DNA of 18,525 bases from JAFGPJ01 sp964439135. GTDB lineage: Bacteria; Planctomycetota; Phycisphaerae; Sedimentisphaerales; Anaerobacaceae. Of this stretch, positions 7,075 through 15,288 are shown in pieces. How positions within the stretch are numbered: the first letter of the stretch is position 1; each line of letters begins with the position of its first letter. Where the stretch lies: positions 1-18,525 of the forward strand of contig CAYTNN010000079.1 of assembly GCA_964439135.1 (NCBI GenBank), written 5' to 3'. The notes beneath the pieces were generated by a model. That model was not told the origin of the DNA. It worked only from the letters and a program-made list of their open reading frames with translations, and did not search any database. The translations under genes were made by a program, and so were the position numbers.

Positions 7075-7130
7075 TTACCGTTGAACCTTCACTCGGGAGA
7101 TGAGCATCCTGCCAGGGGACAACAAATTTG

Positions 7131-7137
7131 AAAGGGA
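7131..7137 (+). promoter_or_regulatory. Ribosome binding site placing the start at 7146
   Basis: AAAGGGA sits eight bases before the ATG at 7146. It excludes the in-frame TTG at 7128, which lies before it. Confidence 0.55.
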
Positions 7138-7145
7138 CACGCGTA

Positions 7146-8990
7146 ATGAAGTCTGATCGAGGCATTGGCAGCTATGGATTGTTTTTGCGGAAGACGGCGC
7201 TGATTGTTTTGCTTATAATGGGCACGGGCATTTTAGCAGCCGACCTTGAAGGAAAGACGACGAACACGCTGATATGGGACACGATGTCGCCTTTTGGCGA
7301 TACAGTCGATTTGCAGAATAGAACGAGTTGGAAACTTGTCCCCACCGATCTTCTTATGCTCGAACGTGACCCGGCGACTGCATCTTCGGATCCGGGTTAT
7401 TACGGCCGCCAATACGCTTTCAACGGGGATACGGTGGTGGAAAACGAGCGATTAACCGCGGTGTTCCAGTCGCAAAAAGGTTGCGTGGTTATCTACCCGA
7501 AAGCAGATTCGAAAAGCAAAAAGCTGGAATTTGTACCTCTTGAACTTAAAGGCAGACCGGCAAGGATTACACATTGTTTGATTCTGCAGAATACGGGCCA
7601 GGACGCTGCTCTGGAGGTGACTTTCTCCGGCGAAGGAAAAAGTCTGTCGGCAGTAATAGCGTTCGACAGGGCCGGTATTGTCGATATCAAACCGGGCCGG
7701 AACATGAAGGGGATAAGCCTTATCAGCCCCATCGAGCACGGCGTCGTGCCGAGCTTTATTGGCGACGACCTGATATTCAGTCCCGGCCAATACGCTTTGA
7801 CAAATACGCTTTGTGTTCCTACGGAAAATCTTTTTGTGGGTTTGCTCGCAGGCCAAAACGATATGCTTGTTGTCACCTGGCCGGAGGGCAAGCAGCAAAT
7901 GAAACTTGTACTGGGCGATAATCAGCAAGGGCCACGTTTAGTCGAGTCTGTTGACTTTGACAACGACGGCAAAAGTCTGTATCTGGCGGTGCTAAGCGCA
8001 CCGGGTATCTGGCATAAGGAAGAGTTAAAGCCCGCTTACCTGGAAAAGGATGTCACAATAGACTGGAAAAGGCCCTTTCGGGCAAAATGGATCACACAAC
8101 TCTCCGAAGGCCGGGTGCAGACCACTTATGCCTTTAGAGAATCCAAAGGCAATATCTGGCGGGGCGTAATAGGTCAATACACCTATCCCGTCTGGTTCAG
8201 CAGTGATAACGCCTCATATCGTCTCAGCAAGAAAATACCGCCTAAAGGGCAATCGATCATCTATTTTTTAGAGAGGAAGGATACTCCCGCCTCTGTTCTG
8301 ACTCCAGTCGATATCATGAAGGCAACGCTGGGCAGGCAGATGTGCGATACGATACTCGACCTGCCGGGCCGCAAATTGAGAACGCACCACCGAAGGGGCG
8401 GCGAGGGCGTTCGCCGCGCCTGTACGTGCGGATGCACCGAAGCAATACAGGCCGTCTTCAATGCCGGCCAGGAAGTGCAGAAGAAAGAATACGTCGAGGG
8501 AGCAGTCGGTGACATGGTCTATTTCGTCACGCAGCACATGGGGAGAATCGGCGAATATCAGGACCTTACCCGTGACATGATGGAATTTCTGAATCAGACG
8601 CGAAAATCCGCAGCCGAGTTGAAACCGTACCTCGACCGGATGGAGGCAATTGTGCAGGAGATACCGCAGGAATATCACAGTAAGGAGGAGCTTATAATGA
8701 GCCTGAAATACGCCGATGAACTGGCCCAACAGACCAAAGCTTTGACCCGAAAGAAGGAGCCGGGAAATCTTCCGGCCTACGAGGATCTCAGCATGAAATG
8801 GAGGCGAATGGGCGGGGCCCAGGACGATCTTGTCGCCCAGTGTCACAGGATAACCAGGAAGCTGTTTCAGGAAGCCGGCTACGGCTGCACAAGTTCACCT
8901 AAGGCCGTCGCAATAGCTCAACAGATAAGAGCACGCTGCACCAAATGTCTTCGGTGTGCCGACGGTTATGAAATATGGGCGGACTATTGA
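7146..8990 (+). CDS. Unrecognised secreted protein with cysteine-rich helical C-terminal half
   Basis: 614 aa; I do not recognise the family. A signal peptide or membrane anchor spans about residues 15-31 (RKTALIVLLIMGTGILAAD). Residues ~35-380 look beta-rich, with alternating hydrophobics and short turns and no known catalytic motif. From about 385 the protein becomes alpha-helical, charged and cysteine-rich: C400, then HH (414-415), then C426, C428 and C430 in ACTCGCTEA, and after a long helical stretch C566, C581 and CTKCLRC (598-604). The nine C-terminal cysteines suggest a metal site, an iron-sulfur cluster or disulfides. The whole protein holds only C113, C144 and C223 before residue 400. 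It lies 71 bp after the aminotransferase and 47 bp before the FGE-domain lipoprotein on the same strand, so the three are probably co-transcribed. No function is proposed. Confidence 0.8.
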   Translation: MKSDRGIGSYGLFLRKTALIVLLIMGTGILAADLEGKTTNTLIWDTMSPFGDTVDLQNRTSWKLVPTDLLMLERDPATASSDPGYYGRQYAFNGDTVVENERLTAVFQSQKGCVVIYPKADSKSKKLEFVPLELKGRPARITHCLILQNTGQDAALEVTFSGEGKSLSAVIAFDRAGIVDIKPGRNMKGISLISPIEHGVVPSFIGDDLIFSPGQYALTNTLCVPTENLFVGLLAGQNDMLVVTWPEGKQQMKLVLGDNQQGPRLVESVDFDNDGKSLYLAVLSAPGIWHKEELKPAYLEKDVTIDWKRPFRAKWITQLSEGRVQTTYAFRESKGNIWRGVIGQYTYPVWFSSDNASYRLSKKIPPKGQSIIYFLERKDTPASVLTPVDIMKATLGRQMCDTILDLPGRKLRTHHRRGGEGVRRACTCGCTEAIQAVFNAGQEVQKKEYVEGAVGDMVYFVTQHMGRIGEYQDLTRDMMEFLNQTRKSAAELKPYLDRMEAIVQEIPQEYHSKEELIMSLKYADELAQQTKALTRKKEPGNLPAYEDLSMKWRRMGGAQDDLVAQCHRITRKLFQEAGYGCTSSPKAVAIAQQIRARCTKCLRCADGYEIWADY

Positions 8991-9037
8991 AACTGTAATC
9001 TTTAAGAGCAACAGCGAAATTCAGGAAATCTAAAATC

Positions 9038-9910
9038 ATGAAACATTATATTTTAGCAGCACTTTTATTAACAGGGACCATCGCCCTGCTCGAAGGTTGC
9101 AGCCGCAAAGCCCCGGACGATACATCGAGCGAAACGAAGACCGAATCCGGAACTAAGATGGTCCTGCTTCCGGGCGGGACGTTTACGATGGGCTATGAGA
9201 ATGAGATAGACGCGACGCCGCACGAGGTTACCGTCAGCGCGTTCTATATCGACACGAACCTGGTGACACAGGAGCAATACGAAAAACTGATGGGAGATAA
9301 TCCTTCTCGCTGGAAGGCAAATACAAATCCGGTCGAGCAGATGCGCTGGTCCGACGGAGTAAGATACTGCAACGCCCGCTCCGAGTCTGAGGGACTTGAG
9401 CCCTGCTACGAACTGGATACATGGAAATGTAATTTCGCCGCAAACGGCTACAGGCTGCCGACGGAAGCGGAATGGGAATATGCCTGCCGGGCGGGAACAA
9501 CAACTGCGTATTTCTTCGGGGACGATGCATCGAAGCTGAAGGCTTATGCCTGGTTCGAGGACAACTCCGGCGGCAAACCCCGGCCGGTCGGCGGCAAGCC
9601 GGCGAATCCGTGGGGATTGTACGACATGCACGGCAACCTCTGGGAATGGTGCAACGATTTTTATAAGGTGGACTACTACCAGGAAAGTCCTAAAGAAAAT
9701 CCGAGAGGCCCCGAAACAGGCGAGACCAAAGTCCTGCGAGGCGGGGCGTGGAAATTCAGCGCCGAGAGCTGCAGCTCTGCTTATCGCTATAATGAAAATC
9801 CCGGCTACGCGGACGTTTGCTTCGGATACGACATCTACGGCTTTCGCTGCGTTAAAAACGCCAACGACCCGGCATATAACTCAAAACTAAAAACTCAAAA
9901 CTCCTTTTAG
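9038..9910 (+). CDS. Lipoprotein with formylglycine-generating-enzyme (SUMF1/FGE-sulfatase) domain
   Basis: 290 aa. The signal peptide ends in the lipobox LLEG-C21. Serine follows the cysteine, which does not predict inner-membrane retention by the Asp(+2) rule. The FGE-like domain fills residues ~39-273: MVLLPGGTFTMG, PHEVTVSAFYID, VTQEQYEKLMG, NPVEQMRWSDGVRYCNA, GYRLPTEAEWEYACRAGT, PWGLYDMHGNLWEWCNDFY, VLRGGAWKF and YGFRCVKNA. The fold includes true FGEs, which convert the sulfatase Cys to formylglycine, and many proteins with other roles. In true FGEs the segment after RGGS carries two copper-binding cysteines. Here that segment reads RGGAWKFSAESCSSAYR, so only C245 appears to remain. A binding or structural role is therefore as likely as sulfatase maturation. 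The last residues (YNSKLKTQNSF) come from an A-rich repetitive stretch. The stop interlocks with that of the convergent gene. Confidence 0.88.
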   Translation: MKHYILAALLLTGTIALLEGCSRKAPDDTSSETKTESGTKMVLLPGGTFTMGYENEIDATPHEVTVSAFYIDTNLVTQEQYEKLMGDNPSRWKANTNPVEQMRWSDGVRYCNARSESEGLEPCYELDTWKCNFAANGYRLPTEAEWEYACRAGTTTAYFFGDDASKLKAYAWFEDNSGGKPRPVGGKPANPWGLYDMHGNLWEWCNDFYKVDYYQESPKENPRGPETGETKVLRGGAWKFSAESCSSAYRYNENPGYADVCFGYDIYGFRCVKNANDPAYNSKLKTQNSF

Positions 9911-11256
9911 AGTACTTTTGTTATTCCGGGCATCGCAACTGGATAGCCGCCCTTAGCATCCGGCATGATCGGCGCATCGGAGTCCATCGTATAGTTATCC
10001 AGACCCGGCGCCAGCTCTATGTTCGAAGCCAACGCCTGCTCCCACGTAATTAACTTTCCGGACTCAGCGGCCATACGCCCAAGGATACCCGTCATGGCGC
10101 CGTAGGCGCTGCGCTCGGCCTCGTTGTAGGGCTTGTTGTTGCGGATCGCATCGAAAAGCAAATCGTGCTCGTGCTGATAGGCATCGCATCGCGGGCCTTC
10201 GTACTTCCAGATTACATTCGCAGAGGTCTGCTGATGACCTTTGAAAATACGCGGATCGGAAACTCCCTCACCGAGCACGGCCGAGCCTTTCGCGCCGTGG
10301 ATAACGTCACCGAAGAAGCCCCAGCAGTTGTCCATGTGCCGGCCCTGTGCCAGCAACCGGGTCCCATCGCCGAACGTATATTCGACCGAGTAGTGGTCGA
10401 ACAACTGGTCCGGTTCGGTACGGACCTGCCGGCCTCCCTGGCCCTGGGCCGATACGGGCCATGCGTCCTTGCACCAGCAGCAGACGTCGAGGTTGTGGAT
10501 GAGCCAGTCGAGGATAAAGCTGCCGTTAAGCCACGTGAAGTTGGAATAGTTGCGGATCTGGTGGGCCAGTTCGTTCATGCCGGCGGCTCTCGGAGAGAAT
10601 CCGACCCGGGCATGCTCGCGGTAGGCCCAGCAGGTGATAACCTCGCCGATAAGGCCATTATGCAGTTTTTCGACGGCCTGTTCGAGCGGTATGTAATGGC
10701 GGCTCATCAGGCCGCCGGCAATCTTGAGGTTTTTTTGCTCTGCCGCCTTGCCTGCCTTGAGCACGCGGCGAATTCCCGGTGCATCGACGGCGAACGATTT
10801 CTCCATGAAAACGTTGCAGCCTTTTTCCACGGCGTATTCGACATGGATCGGGCGGAACGCCGGAGGCGTCGCCAGTATGACGAGCCCACCCGGAGCGATA
10901 GTGTCAATCGCGTTCTTGTAACCGTCCATTCCGATGAACTTCCGGCCGGCAGATACGTCGATCTGTTTAGCGAACGATTTGTTCAGATTGTCGAGACTGC
11001 TCTCAAGACGCTGCCCAAAGACATCGGCCATAGCTACAAGTTTGGTCGGCCCCCTGGTCGAGAGGGCATTTGCCGCCGCCCCTGTCCCGCGTCCGCCGCA
11101 GCCGACCAGTGCGATCTTTATCGCGTTGCTTTCGCCTGCATAGGCCCGCGTGCCAATAGCGCCGGCCAGAGCCGCGCCGGTTAACACGCCGGAAGTTGCT
11201 TTCAGAAAATCCCTGCGGGAGGTGGTTGGTTTTTGAGTATTATGCTGTACGTTCAT
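9907..11256 (-). CDS. Tat-exported Gfo/Idh/MocA family oxidoreductase
   Basis: 449 aa. The twin-arginine signal TTSRRDFLKATSG is followed by a hydrophobic segment and likely cleavage near AYA40. An NAD(P)-binding Rossmann fold follows: KIALVGCGGRGTGAA (47-61), VAMADVF and VILATPP. The family's EKP-type motif reads MEKSFAVD (E152-K153). In the C-terminal domain ILDWLIHNLDVCCW (248-261) supplies the Asp (D250) and His (H254) seen in active members. The family oxidises or reduces sugar hydroxyls, commonly at C3, with tightly bound NAD, which fits Tat export of a folded holoenzyme. The start at 11256 is chosen for AAAGGGG seven bases upstream; an in-frame start at 11328 would add a leader crossing an inverted repeat. 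It is divergent from the glycosidase unit and convergent with the FGE-domain gene. A role in oxidising a glycoside to its 3-keto form is inferred from neighbours. Confidence 0.9.
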   Translation of the reverse strand: MNVQHNTQKPTTSRRDFLKATSGVLTGAALAGAIGTRAYAGESNAIKIALVGCGGRGTGAAANALSTRGPTKLVAMADVFGQRLESSLDNLNKSFAKQIDVSAGRKFIGMDGYKNAIDTIAPGGLVILATPPAFRPIHVEYAVEKGCNVFMEKSFAVDAPGIRRVLKAGKAAEQKNLKIAGGLMSRHYIPLEQAVEKLHNGLIGEVITCWAYREHARVGFSPRAAGMNELAHQIRNYSNFTWLNGSFILDWLIHNLDVCCWCKDAWPVSAQGQGGRQVRTEPDQLFDHYSVEYTFGDGTRLLAQGRHMDNCWGFFGDVIHGAKGSAVLGEGVSDPRIFKGHQQTSANVIWKYEGPRCDAYQHEHDLLFDAIRNNKPYNEAERSAYGAMTGILGRMAAESGKLITWEQALASNIELAPGLDNYTMDSDAPIMPDAKGGYPVAMPGITKVL

Positions 11257-11263
11257 TGAAAAA

Positions 11264-11270
11264 CCCCTTT
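11264..11270 (-). promoter_or_regulatory. Ribosome binding site of the oxidoreductase gene
   Basis: On the minus strand AAAGGGG precedes the ATG at 11256-11254 by seven bases. It lies two bases from a perfect 23-bp inverted repeat, so hairpin formation in the leader could affect access to it. Confidence 0.6.
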
Positions 11271-11272
11271 CT

Positions 11273-11339
11273 CGTAGGGTGCGATGTATCGCACCATTGC
11301 TCAATTGATAATTTAAGGTGCGATACATCGCACCCTACG
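11273..11339. repeat. Perfect 23-bp inverted repeat with 21-bp spacer (MITE/REP-like)
   Basis: The left arm at 11273-11295 begins CGTAGGGTGCGATG; the right arm at 11317-11339 is its exact reverse complement. Each arm also contains the near-palindrome GGTGCGAT-(GT or AC)-ATCGCACC. The 21-bp centre is AT-rich. It occupies the divergent intergenic region between the oxidoreductase and the glycosidase, inside the presumed leader of the former. GGTGCGAT/ATCGCACC repeats of this type are common intergenic elements; copy number here is unknown. Confidence 0.85.
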
Positions 11340-11381
11340 CTAATTGTATTCTCACCAACTCAGAGCTTCAATATATTTCAC

Positions 11382-11410
11382 GAGACATTTTACATATAGA
11401 GCAATATAAT
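11382..11410 (+). promoter_or_regulatory. Candidate sigma-70-type promoter for the GH95 unit
   Basis: GAGACA (11382-11387; four of six to TTGACA) and a perfect TATAAT (11405-11410) are separated by exactly 17 bp. Transcription would begin near 11417, giving a ~36-base leader before the ATG at 11453. It lies outside the adjacent inverted repeat. Confidence 0.5.
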
Positions 11411-11452
11411 CAGAAAATCATGAAACCTGTGGACATATACGGAGAATCATAA

Positions 11453-13765
11453 ATGCATCTCTCAAAATTAGTTAAAACATATCTCAACTCAATTCTCGCC
11501 GGCCTTGCTTTGGCGGCTTTTACTTACGGACAGCCCGAAACCGGGCACGGCCTGCATTACAAGACACCCGCAACGGTCTGGGACGAAGCAATGCCATTAG
11601 GTAATGGTTTGTTCGGGGCATTAGTCTGGGGGGACGGCAAACCCTTACGAATATCGCTCGACCGAACCGACCTTTGGGACCTTCGACCCGTTCCGGAATT
11701 CCAAGGCAAAGATTATTCATATCGAACCATGAGACAGTGGGTGAAAGAAGGCCGATTGTCGGACCTCCATCGCCTTTATGACGACCCGTACGGCAATCCC
11801 GGCCCGACAAAAATACCTGCCGGACGCATCGAGCTGACTCTCGGCGGCGATGCCGTTTTCGAGAGTGCCTCACTGGACCTTGCCGGAGCCGCGGCTGCGG
11901 TCGAATTCGGGGGCAATAGCAAAGCAGAGGTTTTTATCCACGCATCCGAGCCGTTCGGGATGATTCGCATAAGCTCAGCCCGAGCCGTCAGCATCAAGCT
12001 GCTGGCGCCGCCTTTCGCAGGTAAGATTACCGACGATGCCGGGCCCGGCAAAATCAGCGCCGGCGACCTTGCGAGCCTGAGATACGAAGCGCCTCTCGAA
12101 TCCAGCGGCGATAACTGGACCGGCTATCTACAGCAAGGCTGGGGTGGATTCAGGTTCGCCGTAGCAGTCTGCTGGCGCAAGTCTCAATCGGTCTGGGTTG
12201 GGGCATGGTCAATTGCCACTTCGAACGAATCCGAAGATCCTTTGAAAACCGCCCGCGGCAATTGCGAAAAAGCACTACAATCGGGATTTACCAACGCCGT
12301 CTCAACGCATCGTCAATGGTGGGATTCATACTGGGACAAATCCTCGGTCCGGATTCCCAATAAAATCATCGAACGACAGTGGTACCTTGAGATGTATAAA
12401 TTCGGTGCCGCAGCGAGGCCCGACACGCCGCCCATATCCCTGCAGGGCCCCTGGACCGCGGATAATATGAAAATCCCGCCGTGGAAGGGGGATTACCATC
12501 ACGACCTGAACACCGAACTGTGCTACTGGCCGGCTTATAGCGGCAACCAGCTCGATGGAGCGCTCGGCTTCGTAAACTGGCTGTGGGAAACAAAGCAGAA
12601 TGCCCAGACCTGGACGAAGCGGTTCTTCGATATGCCGGGCCTGAACGTTCCCATGACTGCGGATCTGAATCAGGAACAGATCGGCGGCTGGCACCAGTAC
12701 ACCCATTCGGCAACGACCGCCGCCTGGCTGGCCCATCATTTCTATCTACACTGGCGATACAGCATGGATCGGGATTTTCTTACCAACCGGGCGTACCCGT
12801 GGCTTCGTGAAACAGCCGTCTTTTTGGAAGCTATAACTGAAAAAGGCCCTGACGGCAAACGCACTCTCCCTTTAAGCTCCTCGCCGGAAATAAACGATAA
12901 CCGGTTGGAAGCGTGGTTTTCCACAATTACCAATTACGACCTCGCCCTTATTCGCTGGGTGTTCGAGAAGACCGCAGAATTGGCCGAGGAAACCGGTAAC
13001 GGCCAGCAGGCTAAGCACTGGCGGGAAGTTTTAGCCGAAATGCCCGATTTAGCGCTCGACCCGAAGAGTCAGAAAATACTCGTCGCAAAGGACTATCCTC
13101 TTGCCGCCTCGCACAGGCATTTTTCGCACTTGATGGCGGTACATCCGCTAGGCCTGGTCCGCTGGGAAAACGGGCCGGAAGACCGGGCAATTATCAAAGC
13201 TTCCATGGCCGATCTCGAAAAAAGCGGAACGTCACAGTGGTGCGGATACAGCTTTAGCTGGCTGGCAAGCATGGCCGCGAGGGCAAGAGACGGTGAAAAA
13301 GCCGAAAAGGCACTTGAGATTTTCTCGACGGCGTTTTGCCTTCGCAACAGTTTCCATTGCAACGGCGACCAATCCGGGAAGGGATACTCGAATTTCCGCT
13401 ATAGACCGTTCACACTGGAAGGGAATTTCGCCGCAGCGGCGGGCCTGCAGGAAATGCTGCTGCAAAGCTACAGCGGAACAATCCGCATCTTCCCGGCGGT
13501 ACCGGCCGATTGGAATAACATATCTTTCAAAACGCTCCGGGCCGAAGGTGCTTTTCTTGTTTCCGCGGAACGTAAAGGTGGAGCAACACATTCGGTTACG
13601 ATAATCTCGGAAAAAGGCGGTCTATGCCGACTCGAAAATCCGTTCGATATAAATGGGTACGAACTCGAAGGCGCCGCAGAGAATGCCTTCACGAGAGATG
13701 GAAACGACCTGGTAATCAAAACCTCGGCAGGACAAAAAATAACATTAATCCGCAAGCCCAAATAA
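11453..13765 (+). CDS. Secreted GH95-like glycoside hydrolase (alpha-L-fucosidase/galactosidase type)
   Basis: 770 aa, the usual length for GH95. A Sec signal peptide lies at residues ~8-26 (AGLALAAFTYG). The N-terminal beta-sandwich has WDEAMPLGNGLFGALVWG (43-60), the family hallmark. The (alpha/alpha)6 domain has DLNTELCYWPAYSGN (351-365), SSSPE (475-479), HRHFSHLMAVHPLG (554-567) and LEGNFAAAAGLQEMLLQS (655-672), followed by a C-terminal beta domain with IRIFPAVPADW (677-687). GH95 enzymes are inverting 1,2-alpha-L-fucosidases or alpha-L-galactosidases; E479 aligns with the expected general acid. Two motif changes stand out: the usual N-x-N is D351-L-N353, and the usual DGNFG is EGNFA. Altered specificity or mechanism is possible. 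GGAG at 11441-11444 precedes the ATG by eight bases. It leads a four-gene unit; the next gene starts 16 bp after its stop. Confidence 0.85.
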   Translation: MHLSKLVKTYLNSILAGLALAAFTYGQPETGHGLHYKTPATVWDEAMPLGNGLFGALVWGDGKPLRISLDRTDLWDLRPVPEFQGKDYSYRTMRQWVKEGRLSDLHRLYDDPYGNPGPTKIPAGRIELTLGGDAVFESASLDLAGAAAAVEFGGNSKAEVFIHASEPFGMIRISSARAVSIKLLAPPFAGKITDDAGPGKISAGDLASLRYEAPLESSGDNWTGYLQQGWGGFRFAVAVCWRKSQSVWVGAWSIATSNESEDPLKTARGNCEKALQSGFTNAVSTHRQWWDSYWDKSSVRIPNKIIERQWYLEMYKFGAAARPDTPPISLQGPWTADNMKIPPWKGDYHHDLNTELCYWPAYSGNQLDGALGFVNWLWETKQNAQTWTKRFFDMPGLNVPMTADLNQEQIGGWHQYTHSATTAAWLAHHFYLHWRYSMDRDFLTNRAYPWLRETAVFLEAITEKGPDGKRTLPLSSSPEINDNRLEAWFSTITNYDLALIRWVFEKTAELAEETGNGQQAKHWREVLAEMPDLALDPKSQKILVAKDYPLAASHRHFSHLMAVHPLGLVRWENGPEDRAIIKASMADLEKSGTSQWCGYSFSWLASMAARARDGEKAEKALEIFSTAFCLRNSFHCNGDQSGKGYSNFRYRPFTLEGNFAAAAGLQEMLLQSYSGTIRIFPAVPADWNNISFKTLRAEGAFLVSAERKGGATHSVTIISEKGGLCRLENPFDINGYELEGAAENAFTRDGNDLVIKTSAGQKITLIRKPK

Positions 13766-13768
13766 ATT

Positions 13769-13773
13769 GGAGG
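13769..13773 (+). promoter_or_regulatory. Ribosome binding site supporting a TTG start
   Basis: GGAGG lies eight bases before the TTG at 13782, the codon preceding LKKKNSISRR. An earlier in-frame TTG at 13767 overlaps this site and would lack its own. Confidence 0.6.
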
Positions 13774-13781
13774 TTTCTGAA

Positions 13782-15230
13782 TTGAAAAAGAAAAATAGTA
13801 TTTCCCGCAGGACTACGTTGAAGGGTATCGGCACAATCGGCGCCATGGCGTTTTTTGCCAACCAGGCCTACGGCCAGCAATTCCCCGGCATATCCGGCAA
13901 AGAAATGGACGGCCAGAGTGACATACGCAAATCTGTCTTTGCCAAAGTCTTTTCCACGCCCCTGATAGACACGCACGAACATCTTATCGAAGAGCGTGAC
14001 CGTCTGAACGCCTCTAACCGCCGGATTCAGCGTAATGACTGGTCATTTCTGCTGAGCCATTACATAGACTCGGATATGCTCACGTGCGGCATGCCGCAGG
14101 CCGAGTATGACAGATTTTTTTCGCCCGACGTCGCGCCTCTCGACAAGTGGAAGATTCTCGCACCGTATTGGCCCGCTGTGCGAAACACCGGTTACGGCAT
14201 GGCCGTGGAAATCGCAATGCAGCAACTCTACGATGTTCCCGAACTTTCCGGCGAGACAATAGCAAAGGTCGTCTCCGGCTACGAAAAGGTCTGCCGTAAA
14301 GGTTTTTACGAGGAAATCCTCTGCAAAAAAGGCGGCATAGAATCCTGCCAGGTCAATGCCCTTGAGCAACCTTTTCGCAAGTCCGCTATGCCCACCCTTT
14401 TGATGCAGGATATCAGCATTGTCGGCATGTTTGCCGGGCCCAATATCGAGGCGTATGCAAAACCGGCCGGCATCGACGTGAAAACTCTCGCCGACTGGTA
14501 TCGCGTCATCGACTGGTGGTTTGAGACGTACGGCCCATATGCCGTGGCGGTCAAATCGCAGAATGCCTACAGCCGGGACATCGACTACGAGGATGTACCC
14601 ATCGAGCAAGCCGAGCCTGTTTTCAAAAAAAGAATTTCCGGCGAAGATCTGACTTCGCAAGAACAGAAACTGCTCGAAGACCATCTTTTCTGGTATTCGG
14701 TCAAGACAGCGACGAAGGCGAATCTGCCCGTCAAGCTCCACACCGGTTACTACGCCGGCCAGAACGGCATGCCGTTATCGAGGTTGATTAATAATCCGGC
14801 TTCCGCGACAAGTCTGTGCAGGACGACTCCCGATGCGAGATTTGTCTTTATGCACATCTGCTATCCGTACTATGAAGAGATACTTTCGGTCGCCAAGCAT
14901 TACACGAACGCCTATATCGACATGTGCTGGTCGTGGATTATAAATCCCATCGCGGCTAAAGATTTTCTAAAAAAATACCTCGTCACGGCGCCGGCCAATA
15001 AGATCCTTACTTTCGGCGGCGACTATATCCCCGTCGAGCCGGTGCTGGGCCATGCCGTCGTCGCGCGTCGGGGCATCGCACTGGCCCTGTCGGAACTGGT
15101 TGAAGAAGGCTGGCTCAGCCTCGACCGGGCGGATGAGCTTTCGGATATGATTATGCACGACAACGCCCGCAGGATATTCAACCTCCCTGAGAAAACCAAA
15201 AAGCTCGGAGCAGTACCCTGGCCTGCTTAA
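13782..15230 (+). CDS. Tat-exported metal-dependent amidohydrolase (amidohydrolase_2-like TIM barrel)
   Basis: 482 aa from a TTG start. The signal KNSISRRTTLKGIG is a twin-arginine signal, with likely cleavage near AYG31. The metal site of the amidohydrolase superfamily is visible: IDTHEHL with H65 and H67 on strand 1, VKLHTGYYAG with H320, FMHICYP with H358, and FGGDYIPVEP with D414 near the last strand. K258 in AVKSQNAYSRD is in the region where some members have a bridging lysine. Family reactions range from hydrolysis of amides or lactones to decarboxylation and, in relatives such as uronate isomerase, sugar isomerisation; the substrate cannot be read here. It follows the GH95-like gene by 16 bp and so is likely co-translated. 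Placement suggests action on a product of the glycosidase or oxidoreductase, possibly a sugar lactone; that is inference. Confidence 0.85.
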   Translation: MKKKNSISRRTTLKGIGTIGAMAFFANQAYGQQFPGISGKEMDGQSDIRKSVFAKVFSTPLIDTHEHLIEERDRLNASNRRIQRNDWSFLLSHYIDSDMLTCGMPQAEYDRFFSPDVAPLDKWKILAPYWPAVRNTGYGMAVEIAMQQLYDVPELSGETIAKVVSGYEKVCRKGFYEEILCKKGGIESCQVNALEQPFRKSAMPTLLMQDISIVGMFAGPNIEAYAKPAGIDVKTLADWYRVIDWWFETYGPYAVAVKSQNAYSRDIDYEDVPIEQAEPVFKKRISGEDLTSQEQKLLEDHLFWYSVKTATKANLPVKLHTGYYAGQNGMPLSRLINNPASATSLCRTTPDARFVFMHICYPYYEEILSVAKHYTNAYIDMCWSWIINPIAAKDFLKKYLVTAPANKILTFGGDYIPVEPVLGHAVVARRGIALALSELVEEGWLSLDRADELSDMIMHDNARRIFNLPEKTKKLGAVPWPA

Positions 15231-15288
15231 CAGCATCTGAGCTTGAGGAAAAGAATAAATAGGTTAGTGTTAAATAGAGGAAACTCTA

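Noticed and set aside
8268..8846. 192-codon minus-strand open frame
   Set aside because: It is antisense to the unknown secreted protein, has no domain and no convincing ribosome binding site, and the plus-strand gene has a signal peptide and operon context.
10165..11184. 339-codon open frame on the plus strand
   Set aside because: It is a shadow of the Gfo/Idh/MocA gene, which has a Tat signal, Rossmann motif and catalytic residues on the opposite strand.
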